From Chryseobacterium nepalense (GTDB taxonomy: Bacteria; Bacteroidota; Bacteroidia; Flavobacteriales; Weeksellaceae): a stretch of DNA of 64,000 nt. The notes beneath the pieces were generated by a model. It was not told the origin of the DNA. It saw only the letters and a list, made by a program, of their open reading frames with translations, and did no database searches. Position numbers and translations under genes: made by a program. The DNA lies in contig NZ_CP096203.1 of the NCBI RefSeq assembly GCF_023195755.1, positions 1,922,001 to 1,986,000 on the forward strand, read 5' to 3'. Shown in pieces: positions 37,750-45,480 of this stretch; within the stretch, counting starts at the first letter, position 1, and every line of letters starts with the position of its first letter.

Positions 37750-37786
37750 AAGACGTTTTCAGTAATAAATTACTTTATAAAACTAT

Positions 37787-37819
37787 AAACCTTCAAGGTT
37801 TTCAAAATCTTGAAGGTTT
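37787..37819 (-). terminator. Hairpin 1 after pyrG
   Basis: Eleven-base perfect arms (37787-37797 and 37809-37819) 12 bases after the pyrG stop; likely transcription end. Confidence 0.65.
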
Positions 37820-37831
37820 CTCATATCTTAA

Positions 37832-39439
37832 TTATTTCGATGTACAAGCTTTAATGAAAGCCCTGAATAATGGGTGCGGTGTTGCAACCGTACTCTTATA
37901 TTCCGGATGATACTGTACGCCTACATAAAAAGGATGGCCCGGCATTTCAAGCGCCTCAACCAATCCCGTTTCAGGATTTGTACCCGTTGCCAGGAAGCCG
38001 TTCTTTTCAAATTCACCGATATAGTCACTGTTGAACTCGTATCTGTGACGATGTCTTTCTGTGATGTTTTTAGCTCCGTAGATGTCATTTAACTTAGAAC
38101 CGTTTTTCAAAGTACATTTCCATGCCCCTAGACGCATAGTTCCACCTTTATCTACTACATTTTTCTGTTCCTCCATTAATGAAATCACAGGATGTTCCGT
38201 GGAAGTATCGAACTCCATGGAGTTGGCTTTTGTATAACCTAAAACATTTCTGGCAAATTCAACGGTCATAATCTGCATTCCCAGACATATCCCCAGCATC
38301 GGAACTTTATTTTCCCGTGCATACTGAGCGGTAAGAACCTTTCCTTCGATCCCCCTGTCACCGAAGCCCGGCGCAATAAGAATCCCGGAAACACCGGCTA
38401 GCGTTTCTTTAATATTTTCGGCCGTTAAATCTCCACTGTATACCCATCTTATTTTAACTTCCGTTTCAAGATCTGCCCCTGCGTGTTTAAAAGCTTCCGC
38501 AATGGAAATATAGGAATCCTGAAGAGATACATATTTTCCAACCAAAGCAATTTCCACTGATTTTTTAGGGTTCTGGAATTTTTTTAAGAATGATTTCCAA
38601 TCTTTCAGGTCCGCTTCTTTATCACTTTTAAGATCTAGTTCTTTGAGAACTACATCGTCAAAATTCTGTTTCTGAAGATACATCGGAACTTCATAGATTG
38701 TTTCCAGATCTTTACACTCAATTACATTATCCAAAGGGACATTACAGAACTGAGCCAGTTTTGCTCTCTGATCTTTCGGGATTTTATGTTCGGTACGGCA
38801 AACCAGAACATCTGCCATAATTCCGCTTTCCATTAACTGACGAACAGAATGCTGCGAAGGTTTTGTTTTTAATTCTCCGCTGGAAGCAAGATATGGTAAC
38901 AATGTTAAATGAATTACCATCGAATTATTCTCACCAAGCTCCCATTTTAGCTGACGAACCGTTTCAATATAAGGTAAAGATTCTATATCTCCCACAGTTC
39001 CTCCGATTTCTGTAATGATAATATCGTAGTTCTGTTTGGATAAAATTTTAATTCTTCGCTTAATTTCGTTGGTGATATGAGGGATAACCTGAACTGTTTT
39101 TCCAAGAAAATCTCCTTTTCTTTCCTTTTCAATGACCGTCTGATAAATTTTGCCGGTAGTAACATTGTTGTTTTGAGAAGTAGGAGCATCAAGATAACGC
39201 TCGTAATGACCTAAATCCAGATCCGTCTCCGCACCATCTTCGGTTACATAACATTCTCCATGTTCATAAGGATTCAATGTTCCCGGGTCGATATTGATAT
39301 AAGGATCAAGCTTTTGAATGGTTACGTTGAAGCCACGTGATTTTAGCAGAAGTCCCAGAGAAGCAGAAACGATTCCCTTTCCCAAAGATGAAGTTACACC
39401 TCCTGTCACAAAGATGTACTTTGTATTCTTTTTACTCAT
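37832..39439 (-). CDS. pyrG: CTP synthase
   Basis: Makes CTP from UTP, ATP and glutamine. 535 residues from the ATG at 39439 ('MSKKNTKYIFVTGGVTSSLG'); longer in-frame starts only add a hydrophobic non-family segment that overlaps the promoter. The synthase domain has the P-loop 'GGVTSSLGKGIVSASLG' and the amidotransferase domain has the nucleophile elbow 'LGICLGMQ' and the 'QYHPEY' His-Glu element. A good promoter lies just upstream, and the gene is divergent from a hypothetical gene at 39534. Confidence 0.97.
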   Translation of the reverse strand: MSKKNTKYIFVTGGVTSSLGKGIVSASLGLLLKSRGFNVTIQKLDPYINIDPGTLNPYEHGECYVTEDGAETDLDLGHYERYLDAPTSQNNNVTTGKIYQTVIEKERKGDFLGKTVQVIPHITNEIKRRIKILSKQNYDIIITEIGGTVGDIESLPYIETVRQLKWELGENNSMVIHLTLLPYLASSGELKTKPSQHSVRQLMESGIMADVLVCRTEHKIPKDQRAKLAQFCNVPLDNVIECKDLETIYEVPMYLQKQNFDDVVLKELDLKSDKEADLKDWKSFLKKFQNPKKSVEIALVGKYVSLQDSYISIAEAFKHAGADLETEVKIRWVYSGDLTAENIKETLAGVSGILIAPGFGDRGIEGKVLTAQYARENKVPMLGICLGMQIMTVEFARNVLGYTKANSMEFDTSTEHPVISLMEEQKNVVDKGGTMRLGAWKCTLKNGSKLNDIYGAKNITERHRHRYEFNSDYIGEFEKNGFLATGTNPETGLVEALEMPGHPFYVGVQYHPEYKSTVATPHPLFRAFIKACTSK

Positions 39440-39454
39440 TAGATTAGGTTTGTG

Positions 39455-39485
39455 CAAAGTTATGGGAAAAAGAAATACAAAGCAA
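39455..39485 (-). promoter_or_regulatory. Promoter of pyrG
   Basis: On the minus strand TTG (39485-39483), 20-base spacer, TAACTTTG (39462-39455). Full consensus in both boxes; leader about 10 bases. Confidence 0.75.
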
Positions 39486-39487
39486 TT

Positions 39488-39516
39488 TTGTATTAAAATT
39501 TGATTGTGTATTTTAG
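39488..39516 (+). promoter_or_regulatory. Promoter of the 142-residue hypothetical gene
   Basis: TTG (39488-39490), 18-base spacer, TATTTTAG (39509-39516), one base off consensus. Its -33 box lies two bases from the -33 box of the divergent pyrG promoter. Confidence 0.6.
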
Positions 39517-39533
39517 AGAAGATAAAATTTACA

Positions 39534-39962
39534 ATGGAAATTATCAATCAATTAGTTTATCTGAAATATATTGAACTGGTAAATGAAAATGGGTTGTTAC
39601 TAAAATTCGACAATTTGCCATTTTGGAAAAATAATCGGTTTAATATTTATTTTACAGAGCGTCATCATGATTATTACGAATGTATATATATTCATTTTAA
39701 AGAAAATGTCCTAAACTATCATATGATTTTTAAAAGCCTGATTGGGGAACAACTGTACATCGAAATTTCAAATCAGCTTCTTAATGTTTGGTATGCTGAA
39801 TATTTTGACCATATTGAAGATAGAAATACGGTAGACCATCTCGAAGAAATTGAAGTTTCAAATGTTAAGTTTGAAAAAATGGAGAAAACTGCTCAGGACT
39901 GGAAAAATGAATACATCGATTTAGAGAGCACTTATCTTGATCTGCTCGCAGGAAATAAATAA
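39534..39962 (+). CDS. Hypothetical cytosolic protein, 142 residues
   Basis: Not recognised. No signal peptide or membrane segment; rich in aromatic and acidic residues with 'RFNIYFTERHHDYYECIYIHF' -like beta strands near residues 30-50 and a helical, charged C-terminus ('EKMEKTAQDWKNEYIDLEST'). Start placed at the ATG at 39534, which fits the promoter at 39488-39516; an ATG 10 codons upstream would fall inside the predicted transcription start. Divergent from pyrG with back-to-back promoters and followed by a terminator. Confidence 0.6.
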   Translation: MEIINQLVYLKYIELVNENGLLLKFDNLPFWKNNRFNIYFTERHHDYYECIYIHFKENVLNYHMIFKSLIGEQLYIEISNQLLNVWYAEYFDHIEDRNTVDHLEEIEVSNVKFEKMEKTAQDWKNEYIDLESTYLDLLAGNK

Positions 39963-39992
39963 AAAAGGTTTCCAGAAACTGAAAACCTTTTT
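39962..39992. terminator. Terminator shared by the hypothetical and YceI genes
   Basis: AAAAAGGTTT at 39962-39971 pairs with AAACCTTTTT at about 39983-39992; A and T runs on both flanks, convergent genes on both sides. Confidence 0.78.
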
Positions 39993-40016
39993 CTAAATCA
40001 AATTTATATATGAAAA

Positions 40017-40586
40017 TTATTGCTTCACCATTTCAAAATATAAGTTCACGTCAACGTCTTTTGCAACACCGGCTCCCGTAGGATCATATTTAATGTTGTA
40101 ATCCAGACGGTTTACTTTAAATGCTGCCTGAAAGCCCATCACTTCTTTACCCTGCTGGTTTTTGGTAACCCCACCGAAAGTAACAGGAACGCTTATTTCT
40201 TTGGTAACATCTTTTATCGTTAATTTTCCTTTAACCACATAAGAATTGTTTTTTTCTTTAACAACTGAACTTGTTACAAAAGTCATGGCAGGAAATTTTT
40301 CTGCATCAAAGAAATCGGCACTTTTAAGGTGGTTATCTCTCATCTCCACGCCGGTGTTGATTGAGCTTACATTTACATTGAAGCTCAGTTCCGCATTATC
40401 AAGGGTATTTCCTTTAGTAACTGCCTTACCGTCAAACTTATCAAACCTCCCCTGCACAAAGCTGATTCCCATATGCTTAATATTAAAATTAACAGAAGAA
40501 TGCATCGGATCTACCTGCCACCCTGTCTGTGCAAAGCCTACCATGCTTAAAAGCGCAAATACAAAAGTTAAAAATACCTTTTTCAT
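40017..40586 (-). CDS. YceI-family secreted protein
   Basis: Lipocalin-like periplasmic protein that binds isoprenoid-type lipids in characterised relatives. 189 residues: signal peptide 'MKKVFLTFVFALLSMVGFAQ', then the family opening 'WQVDPMHSSVNFNIKHMGIS', 'GRFDKFDGKAV' and 'FPAMTFVTSSV', ending with the beta pattern 'KVNRLDYNIKYDPTGAGV'. Length and motif order match YceI. Ligand unknown. The coding-strand word TACTTTTG (40625-40618) is a probable -7 box. Confidence 0.93.
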   Translation of the reverse strand: MKKVFLTFVFALLSMVGFAQTGWQVDPMHSSVNFNIKHMGISFVQGRFDKFDGKAVTKGNTLDNAELSFNVNVSSINTGVEMRDNHLKSADFFDAEKFPAMTFVTSSVVKEKNNSYVVKGKLTIKDVTKEISVPVTFGGVTKNQQGKEVMGFQAAFKVNRLDYNIKYDPTGAGVAKDVDVNLYFEMVKQ

Positions 40587-40617
40587 TGGATTTATTTTTT
40601 AGATTAAAATTATGATA

Positions 40618-40625
40618 CAAAAGTA
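40618..40625 (-). promoter_or_regulatory. Probable -7 box of the YceI gene
   Basis: TACTTTTG on the minus strand, exact TAnnTTTG match, 32 bases before the ATG. Confidence 0.5.
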
Positions 40626-40657
40626 AGTCCGTTCTTGTAATTTAACATTGATCTATG

Positions 40658-41065
40658 TTAGTTTTTTGATTTGGATAAAATTATTTTAGAATAAATTAGA
40701 TGAACCAAATACATAATAAATAGAACGACAAATGAAATTACATACATGTAAATTTTCAGGAGATTTTCACTAGTGGAGTCTGAAAAATAAATAAAAGGAT
40801 TATTTCCTGAAATTACTAAAAACAACAAATAAATAATTTCAAACAACATTGCAATCCGAAGAATTGAATAATAATGTTTTCGGAAAATAATCACCGTTAG
40901 CAAACCAATTGCAGTAATAACAGAACAAAAAATAAGAATAAATATTGAGTACATACCATAATCTCCTCCGGGAAGACTGAGGTATTTCACAATATAATCT
41001 GTTAACTGCGCATGCAAAAGTGACATCACCACAAAAACCATCAAACTCAAAAAAATATTTTTCAT
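40658..41065 (-). CDS. Hypothetical membrane protein, four helices
   Basis: 135 residues, family not recognised. Four hydrophobic segments: residues about 3-20, 38-60 ('MYSIFILIFCSVITAIGLLTVIIF' region), 70-90 and 106-126, with a Lys/Ser-rich cytoplasmic tail. The first segment could be a signal anchor. Isolated on the minus strand between yceI-like and divergent radA; nothing in its context hints at a function. Confidence 0.6.
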   Translation of the reverse strand: MKNIFLSLMVFVVMSLLHAQLTDYIVKYLSLPGGDYGMYSIFILIFCSVITAIGLLTVIIFRKHYYSILRIAMLFEIIYLLFLVISGNNPFIYFSDSTSENLLKIYMYVISFVVLFIMYLVHLIYSKIILSKSKN

Positions 41066-41124
41066 GCCCGAAAATTAACTAAAATTCGAAAGAAAAATTC
41101 AAAAAAAATTTTGAACTTCGCAGT

Positions 41125-42474
41125 ATGGCAAAACTTAAAACAGCATATTTCTGTCAGAACTGCGGAACACAATATTCCCAATGGATGGGGCAATGCAAAA
41201 ACTGCGGGCAATGGAATACCCTGGTGGAAGAAGTAGTAGAAAAAACCTCATCAAAAACACCTCCGTTTTCAAAATCAAAACAGCACGTGATCAACATCAT
41301 TGAGGTTGAAACCAGCGAAGAACCTAGAATAAAAACCCCTTCCGAAGAACTCAACCGCGTTTTGGGTGGCGGAATTGTTTTAGGATCCGTAACCCTTATT
41401 GGCGGAGAGCCCGGAATCGGCAAATCTACCCTGCTTCTTCAGCTGGCTTTAAAAATGAAGAAAAAAATCTTCTATGTTTCCGGGGAAGAAAGTGCTTCGC
41501 AGATCAAGATGAGAGCCGACAGATTAACGGATATTCAGAATCCCAATTGTTTTTTGTTCACAGAAACCAGTCTTGAAAAAATTCTTCATGAAGCCAAAAA
41601 ACTGGACCCTGATTTCGTTATTATCGATTCCATTCAGACGCTGCAGTCTCAATTAATTGAAAGCTCGCCCGGAACGGTTTCTCAAATCCGGGAATGTTCA
41701 AACGAAATTATTAAATATGCTAAAGAAAACAATGTTCCTGTATTTTTAGTGGGTCATATTACCAAAGACGGGCAGATTGCCGGGCCAAAGGTGCTGGAAC
41801 ACATGGTTGATGTCGTTTTAAATTTTGACGGCGACAGAAATCATCTCTTCCGATTATTAAGAGCCAACAAAAACCGTTTTGGATCCACTTCGGAAATCGG
41901 AATTTATGAAATGGTTTCCCAGGGATTAAAAGAAATTAAAAATCCTTCTGAAATCCTGATTACCAAAAAATTTGAAGAACTTTCCGGAAACTCTGTAGCC
42001 GTGACTTTGGAAGGAAACCGCCCGATGCTGCTGGAAATTCAGGCATTGGTAAGTACGGCCGTTTATGGAACCCCACAAAGAAGTTCCACAGGTTTTGATG
42101 CAAAAAGACTAAATATGCTTCTTGCTGTTCTGGAAAAAAGAGCAGGTTTCCAGCTGGGTGCAAAAGATGTTTTCTTAAATATCACAGGAGGAATAAAAAC
42201 AGATGATCCGGCACTGGATCTAGCCGTTGTCGCCTCTATTCTTTCCTCCAATGAAGATATTGCGATTTCCGAACATTATTGTTTTGCAGGAGAAATTGGC
42301 TTAAGCGGGGAAATTCGTCCGATTGCACAGGCGGAACAGCGGATTACAGAAGCTGAAAAATTAGGCTATGAGAAAATTTTTATTTCCAATCTCAATAAAC
42401 TTCCAAAAAGAAAATTCGGAATCAAGATCGAAGAAGTAAGCAAAATTGAAGATTTCCATGAACGCCTTTTCTAA
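41125..42474 (+). CDS. radA: DNA repair protein RadA
   Basis: RecA-like branch-migration helicase in recombinational repair, 449 residues. N-terminal zinc finger C-x-x-C...C-x-x-C ('FCQNCGTQYSQWMGQCKNCG'), Walker A 'GGEPGIGKSTLLLQ', the RadA-specific 'KNRFGSTSEIGIYEM' motif, and a C-terminal Lon-protease-like domain ('DVFLNITGGIKTDDPALDLA'). Its stop codon is directly followed by the left palindrome of a transposase unit, so its natural 3' end may have been altered. Confidence 0.96.
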   Translation: MAKLKTAYFCQNCGTQYSQWMGQCKNCGQWNTLVEEVVEKTSSKTPPFSKSKQHVINIIEVETSEEPRIKTPSEELNRVLGGGIVLGSVTLIGGEPGIGKSTLLLQLALKMKKKIFYVSGEESASQIKMRADRLTDIQNPNCFLFTETSLEKILHEAKKLDPDFVIIDSIQTLQSQLIESSPGTVSQIRECSNEIIKYAKENNVPVFLVGHITKDGQIAGPKVLEHMVDVVLNFDGDRNHLFRLLRANKNRFGSTSEIGIYEMVSQGLKEIKNPSEILITKKFEELSGNSVAVTLEGNRPMLLEIQALVSTAVYGTPQRSSTGFDAKRLNMLLAVLEKRAGFQLGAKDVFLNITGGIKTDDPALDLAVVASILSSNEDIAISEHYCFAGEIGLSGEIRPIAQAEQRITEAEKLGYEKIFISNLNKLPKRKFGIKIEEVSKIEDFHERLF

Positions 42475-42503
42475 GACTGTTAGAGCTTAGAGCTCTATCA
42501 GCC
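42475..42503. repeat. Left REP-like palindrome
   Basis: Thirteen-base arms (42475-42487, 42491-42503) with two mismatches and TAG loop; abuts the radA stop codon. Confidence 0.75.
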
Positions 42504-42533
42504 TTGCCCTTTGCCAAACTAAAAAACACACGC

Positions 42534-43088
42534 ATGAAAAAAAATATTTACCCTTTAGAGGCAGAATGCTTCTATCATATTTTCAACAGAGGAATTAATA
42601 GTCAAAAGATATTTTTTAATGATAGAAATTATCATTATTTTATCAAACTAATGGAATCCAAACTATCTTCAGTTGTCAATATCTATGCATATTGCTTGCT
42701 ACAAAATCATTTTCACATTCTTGTTAAGATTAAATCAGAAAAGGAAATCCGATTAATATTCCCTCACAAAAATACAATTGAAGTTTCCAAGATCATAAGT
42801 CAGCAATTTTCCAATATGTTTAACAGCTATACCCAGGCTATCAATAAGCATTACGGAAGAACAGGAAAATTATTTGAACTGCCATTCAGGAGAAAGCTCA
42901 TTGGCTCTCATGAGCAGTTGACCAATACCATCCTTTACATCCATAACAATCCGGTAAAACACGGAATAAACATGAATGCAGAAAATTATCGCTATTCGTC
43001 GTTATTTAGTATTAAAAATGGAATTAATGATCCATTGGTATCTTTGGACGCAATTAAAGCTTTGCTGGAAAGTTCAAAAGGCTGTTAG
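42534..43088 (+). CDS. REP-associated tyrosine transposase (Y1/HUH family)
   Basis: 184-residue single-strand transposase of the IS200-like Y1 superfamily, RAYT branch. 'EAECFYHIFNRGINSQKIFF' at the start, the HUH metal motif 'LQNHFHILVKI' (His-Phe-His) and the conserved 'YIHNNPVKHG' with the catalytic Tyr are visible. It looks intact. The last codons and the TAG stop lie inside the right palindrome. Start at 42534 ('MKKNIYPLEAE'); an ATG 10 codons upstream sits just after the left palindrome. Such enzymes act on nearby hairpins rather than on terminal IS ends. Confidence 0.88.
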   Translation: MKKNIYPLEAECFYHIFNRGINSQKIFFNDRNYHYFIKLMESKLSSVVNIYAYCLLQNHFHILVKIKSEKEIRLIFPHKNTIEVSKIISQQFSNMFNSYTQAINKHYGRTGKLFELPFRRKLIGSHEQLTNTILYIHNNPVKHGINMNAENYRYSSLFSIKNGINDPLVSLDAIKALLESSKGC

Positions 43089-43108
43089 AGCTTTAAGCTC
43101 TAACAGCC
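43080..43108. repeat. Right REP-like palindrome, perfect
   Basis: Perfect 14-base arms (43080-43093 and 43095-43108) around one T. It contains the transposase stop codon (43086-43088) and could double as a terminator hairpin. Confidence 0.85.
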
Positions 43109-43155
43109 TTCCCTGCACCCAGCTTTTTCAGCGGAAAATTTCTTATCTTCACGCT

Positions 43156-43749
43156 ATGAATTACCTGGCCCATTCTTTCCTTACTTTCACCGACGGACAG
43201 ATTGTCGGGCAGTTTCTGGAAGATTTTATCCGCAATAAAGACCGTTTTTCTTTCCCGAAAGATATTCAGGATGGTATTACTTTGCACCGCGCAATTGATA
43301 CTTTTACAGATGCACATCCCGCCATTCATGAGGCAAAAAAAGTTTTTGCACCTTTGGTAAGATTATACGCCGGAGCCTTTGTAGATGTGGCAATGGATTA
43401 TTTTGTAGCGAATGATTTAAGCCTTAATTCTTTGGAAGGCTGGAAAAATCATTCCCAAAAGGTTTATCGCGTATTAAATGAAAATTATGACTTCCTTCCG
43501 GAAAATTTCAAAAGCATGCTTGTAAAAATGGAAGAAGGCGACTGGCTGTATAATTACCGTTTTGAAAAAAATATCGGTTACAGCATGAGAAATGTTCTGA
43601 ACAAAGCAAAATATTTAGACACAGATATTGCTGTTCATGATGCTTTTTTAAGGAATAAAAATTTCCTTCAGGAATGTTACGATGATTTTTTTCCCGATCT
43701 TATGGAACATGCAAAAGGTATTAACGCTCTTTTACAGCTGGAAAATTAA
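43156..43749 (+). CDS. Acyl carrier protein phosphodiesterase (AcpH/DUF479)
   Basis: HD-like hydrolase family that removes 4'-phosphopantetheine from acyl carrier protein in characterised members. 197 residues from the ATG at 43156, typical length. Motifs: 'MNYLAHSFLTFTDGQIVGQF' with 'LEDFIRN', 'GITLHRAIDTFTDAHP', and 'AGAFVDVAMDYFVAND'. Upstream in-frame ATG codons lie within the transposase gene and are rejected. Its stop is one base from the stop of the convergent DUF6702 gene, with no terminator between. Confidence 0.88.
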   Translation: MNYLAHSFLTFTDGQIVGQFLEDFIRNKDRFSFPKDIQDGITLHRAIDTFTDAHPAIHEAKKVFAPLVRLYAGAFVDVAMDYFVANDLSLNSLEGWKNHSQKVYRVLNENYDFLPENFKSMLVKMEEGDWLYNYRFEKNIGYSMRNVLNKAKYLDTDIAVHDAFLRNKNFLQECYDDFFPDLMEHAKGINALLQLEN

Positions 43750-43750
43750 T

Positions 43751-44251
43751 TTAAAACTGTTGAAATAAGTAGCGATTCGGATAGGTCACTTTCTCGCTTT
43801 TCCTGTTTCCGTTGACGATAATGTGTACAATATTGATCTGATCATCAAATAAATTATATAAAAAACTCACTGCTGCTTCTACCTTCCTAGGATTTTCTAT
43901 TTTCTCAGATTCGAGGTAAATATTTACGGATTCTTGGTCTTCTTCGTAACCAATAAACTTTACGTTCAGTAATTTATTATTTGCTTTTAGCTTAAAATAT
44001 TCTGCAGAATAATTTTTCAATGCTTCATTAAGCTGTGGTTTAAATTTCGGATCATTGAAATGCAGTGATTTTCCATATTTGTTATTTAATCCATTCTCCA
44101 GATCATCCAGAAAAAAACGGCCGGTCATTTCAAATGTTTTTGATTTCTGATTGTAATTAATTTCTACAGAACCAACATGATAAGGATGTTTCAACTCCGT
44201 GAAAGAGAAAAATAGAATGAGAACGGAAAAGAAAAAAAAGAGATTTTTCAT
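43751..44251 (-). CDS. DUF6702 family secreted protein
   Basis: 166 residues with signal anchor or signal peptide ('MKNLFFFFSVLILFFSFTEL') followed by the family's opening 'HPYHVGSVEINYNQKSKTFEM'. The domain is beta-rich and ends 'YNLFDDQINIVHIIVNG'. In Bacteroidota this family is usually next to a HupE-like membrane protein and an M1-type peptidase, as both are found on the other strand here. Its ATG overlaps the toxin stop codon by four bases, so it is now downstream of the toxin-antitoxin pair. Function unknown. Confidence 0.8.
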   Translation of the reverse strand: MKNLFFFFSVLILFFSFTELKHPYHVGSVEINYNQKSKTFEMTGRFFLDDLENGLNNKYGKSLHFNDPKFKPQLNEALKNYSAEYFKLKANNKLLNVKFIGYEEDQESVNIYLESEKIENPRKVEAAVSFLYNLFDDQINIVHIIVNGNRKSEKVTYPNRYLFQQF

Positions 44252-44550
44252 TGTAATAAACCAAGTATTTTTTGAGGATCTTGCCGCATATCGAAAAACA
44301 GAAGAACTTTGATTTGAGAATCATTTTCTTTTTGGAAGAACATTCTTACATGCTTTTTGCCGATTAATACACTTCTTGTTTTTTGAAAGGAACTCTGGAA
44401 CTGAGAATATTTTCCATTTTCAAGATCATCTGTTATTTTTTTTACATCCTCTAAGAAAATTACAATTTCACGATTAGTCCATACTTTCTTGAGAAATTCT
44501 ATATTTTCGGCTAAAGTCTTCTTAGCTATTTCTGAGAATTCAACCTGCAT
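44248..44550 (-). CDS. RelE/ParE-superfamily toxin
   Basis: 100-residue basic toxin-like protein: 'MQVEFSEIAKKTLAENIEFL', the Trp-containing 'KKVWTNREIVIFLEDVKKI', 'LIGKKHVRMFFQK' and the terminal 'FFDMRQDPQKI'. This strand-helix-strand order and the C-terminal basic/aromatic residues fit the RelE/ParE fold. Target (ribosome or gyrase) cannot be told. It overlaps its antitoxin gene by 25 bases and the DUF6702 ATG by four. Confidence 0.8.
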   Translation of the reverse strand: MQVEFSEIAKKTLAENIEFLKKVWTNREIVIFLEDVKKITDDLENGKYSQFQSSFQKTRSVLIGKKHVRMFFQKENDSQIKVLLFFDMRQDPQKILGLLQ

Positions 44551-44768
44551 ATTTCTTCATCAATAAATTTAAAGAAATCTTTTTTTGAAATCATATCATC
44601 ATTCTTCAGCGATTCTCCATACTTTTCGATCTCTTCAAAGACATGAGAGGGCAGACCTTCAAGCGTTTCATAATCATTCTTAACAATTCTTACCCCTTTC
44701 AATCTTTCTAAAAGTTGTTTGACGAAAAAATAATCTTCTTTGTTATCTATTTCTATTGTAAGGTTCAT
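44526..44768 (-). CDS. Antitoxin of the RelE/ParE pair
   Basis: 80 residues from the ATG giving 'MNLTIEIDNKEDYFFVKQLL'. The N-terminal segment is beta-helix-like and the C-terminal half is acidic and probably disordered until it binds the toxin. Located immediately upstream of the toxin with a 25-base overlap, the classical antitoxin-first order. A TAACTTTG word on the coding strand (44791-44784) is the likely -7 box; an upstream ATG at 44819 would start before that box, so it is rejected. Confidence 0.75.
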   Translation of the reverse strand: MNLTIEIDNKEDYFFVKQLLERLKGVRIVKNDYETLEGLPSHVFEEIEKYGESLKNDDMISKKDFFKFIDEEICRLNSQK

Positions 44769-44783
44769 CAATTCAATTTTACA

Positions 44784-44791
44784 CAAAGTTA
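44784..44791 (-). promoter_or_regulatory. Probable -7 box of the toxin-antitoxin operon
   Basis: TAACTTTG on the minus strand, exact consensus, 15 bases before the antitoxin ATG. Confidence 0.5.
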
Positions 44792-44833
44792 AAATAAATT
44801 TTGTATCATCGCATTTCAAAAATAATATTGGAA

Positions 44834-45412
44834 ATGCAGGATTTTTTATTCTATTTGAATCTCGGTTGGGAACACATTATTTCTTTGGACGCTCTCGATC
44901 ATCAGCTTTTTGTATTGGCATTGATCGCGGTATATTCGTTTAATGATCTGAAGAAAATTTTAATTCTTGTTACGGCATTCACTATCGGTCACTCAATAAC
45001 GTTAGCATTAAGTACTTTTGATATTATAAGAATTAATTCTGCTTGGGTAGAATTTCTCATTCCGCTTACCATTGTTTTAACTTCTCTGAATAATATTTTC
45101 ATCCGAAATAAAAAGAAATCTCAAAATAACGCCAATTATTATTTAGCATTAGTTTTCGGCCTTATCCACGGGATGGGATTTGCCAATACGGCGCGGGTCA
45201 TGATTGCCAAAAGCCAGAGTATTGCTGTTCCGCTGTTGGGTTTTAATATCGGGCTGGAGCTGGGGCAAATTGCAATTGTCTTCGGAATTTTAATGATTCT
45301 GTTCATTTTGTTAAAAGTTTTTAAAGTCAATCAGAAAGATTGGGTTCTTTTCGTGTCTTCAGGAGTCTTTGCCTTATCCTTAAAAATGACTTTAGAAAGA
45401 ATTCCATTTTAA
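44834..45412 (+). CDS. HupE/UreJ-type membrane protein
   Basis: 192-residue integral membrane protein with about six helices. HupE/UreJ signatures: 'LGWEHIISLDALDHQLFVLAL', 'TAFTIGHSITLALS' and 'LVFGLIHGMGFANT' with conserved His residues that could bind a metal. Related proteins move nickel or sit with secreted metallopeptidases; the M1-type peptidase gene follows within 70 bases. Start at the ATG (44834), since the earlier TTG overlaps the divergent promoter. Confidence 0.88.
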   Translation: MQDFLFYLNLGWEHIISLDALDHQLFVLALIAVYSFNDLKKILILVTAFTIGHSITLALSTFDIIRINSAWVEFLIPLTIVLTSLNNIFIRNKKKSQNNANYYLALVFGLIHGMGFANTARVMIAKSQSIAVPLLGFNIGLELGQIAIVFGILMILFILLKVFKVNQKDWVLFVSSGVFALSLKMTLERIPF

Positions 45413-45448
45413 GCCTGAAACATTTTCAATTTTTCAGCTACTTATTAT

Positions 45449-45456
45449 TATATTTG
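45449..45456 (+). promoter_or_regulatory. Probable -7 box of the M1 peptidase gene
   Basis: TATATTTG, exact consensus, 24 bases before the ATG at 45481. No TTG in the -33 position. Confidence 0.5.
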
Positions 45457-45480
45457 AAAATCTTTAAAACAATTTCGGTT

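Larger units (their letters stand above)
42475..43108 (+). mobile_element. RAYT unit: transposase gene between REP-like palindromes
   Basis: A Y1-type transposase gene with an imperfect palindrome at its left (42475-42503, starting right after the radA stop) and a perfect one at its right (43080-43108). Both share the words CTGTTAGAGCT and AGCTCTA-CAGCC, and both arms fit a common 29-base hairpin. The layout is that of REP-associated tyrosine transposases, whose target is the flanking hairpin. Confidence 0.8.

Noticed and set aside
45340..45480. N-terminal extension of the M1 peptidase from an upstream ATG
   Set aside because: It overlaps the HupE-like gene and would lie before the -7 box; the signal peptide starts at 45481.
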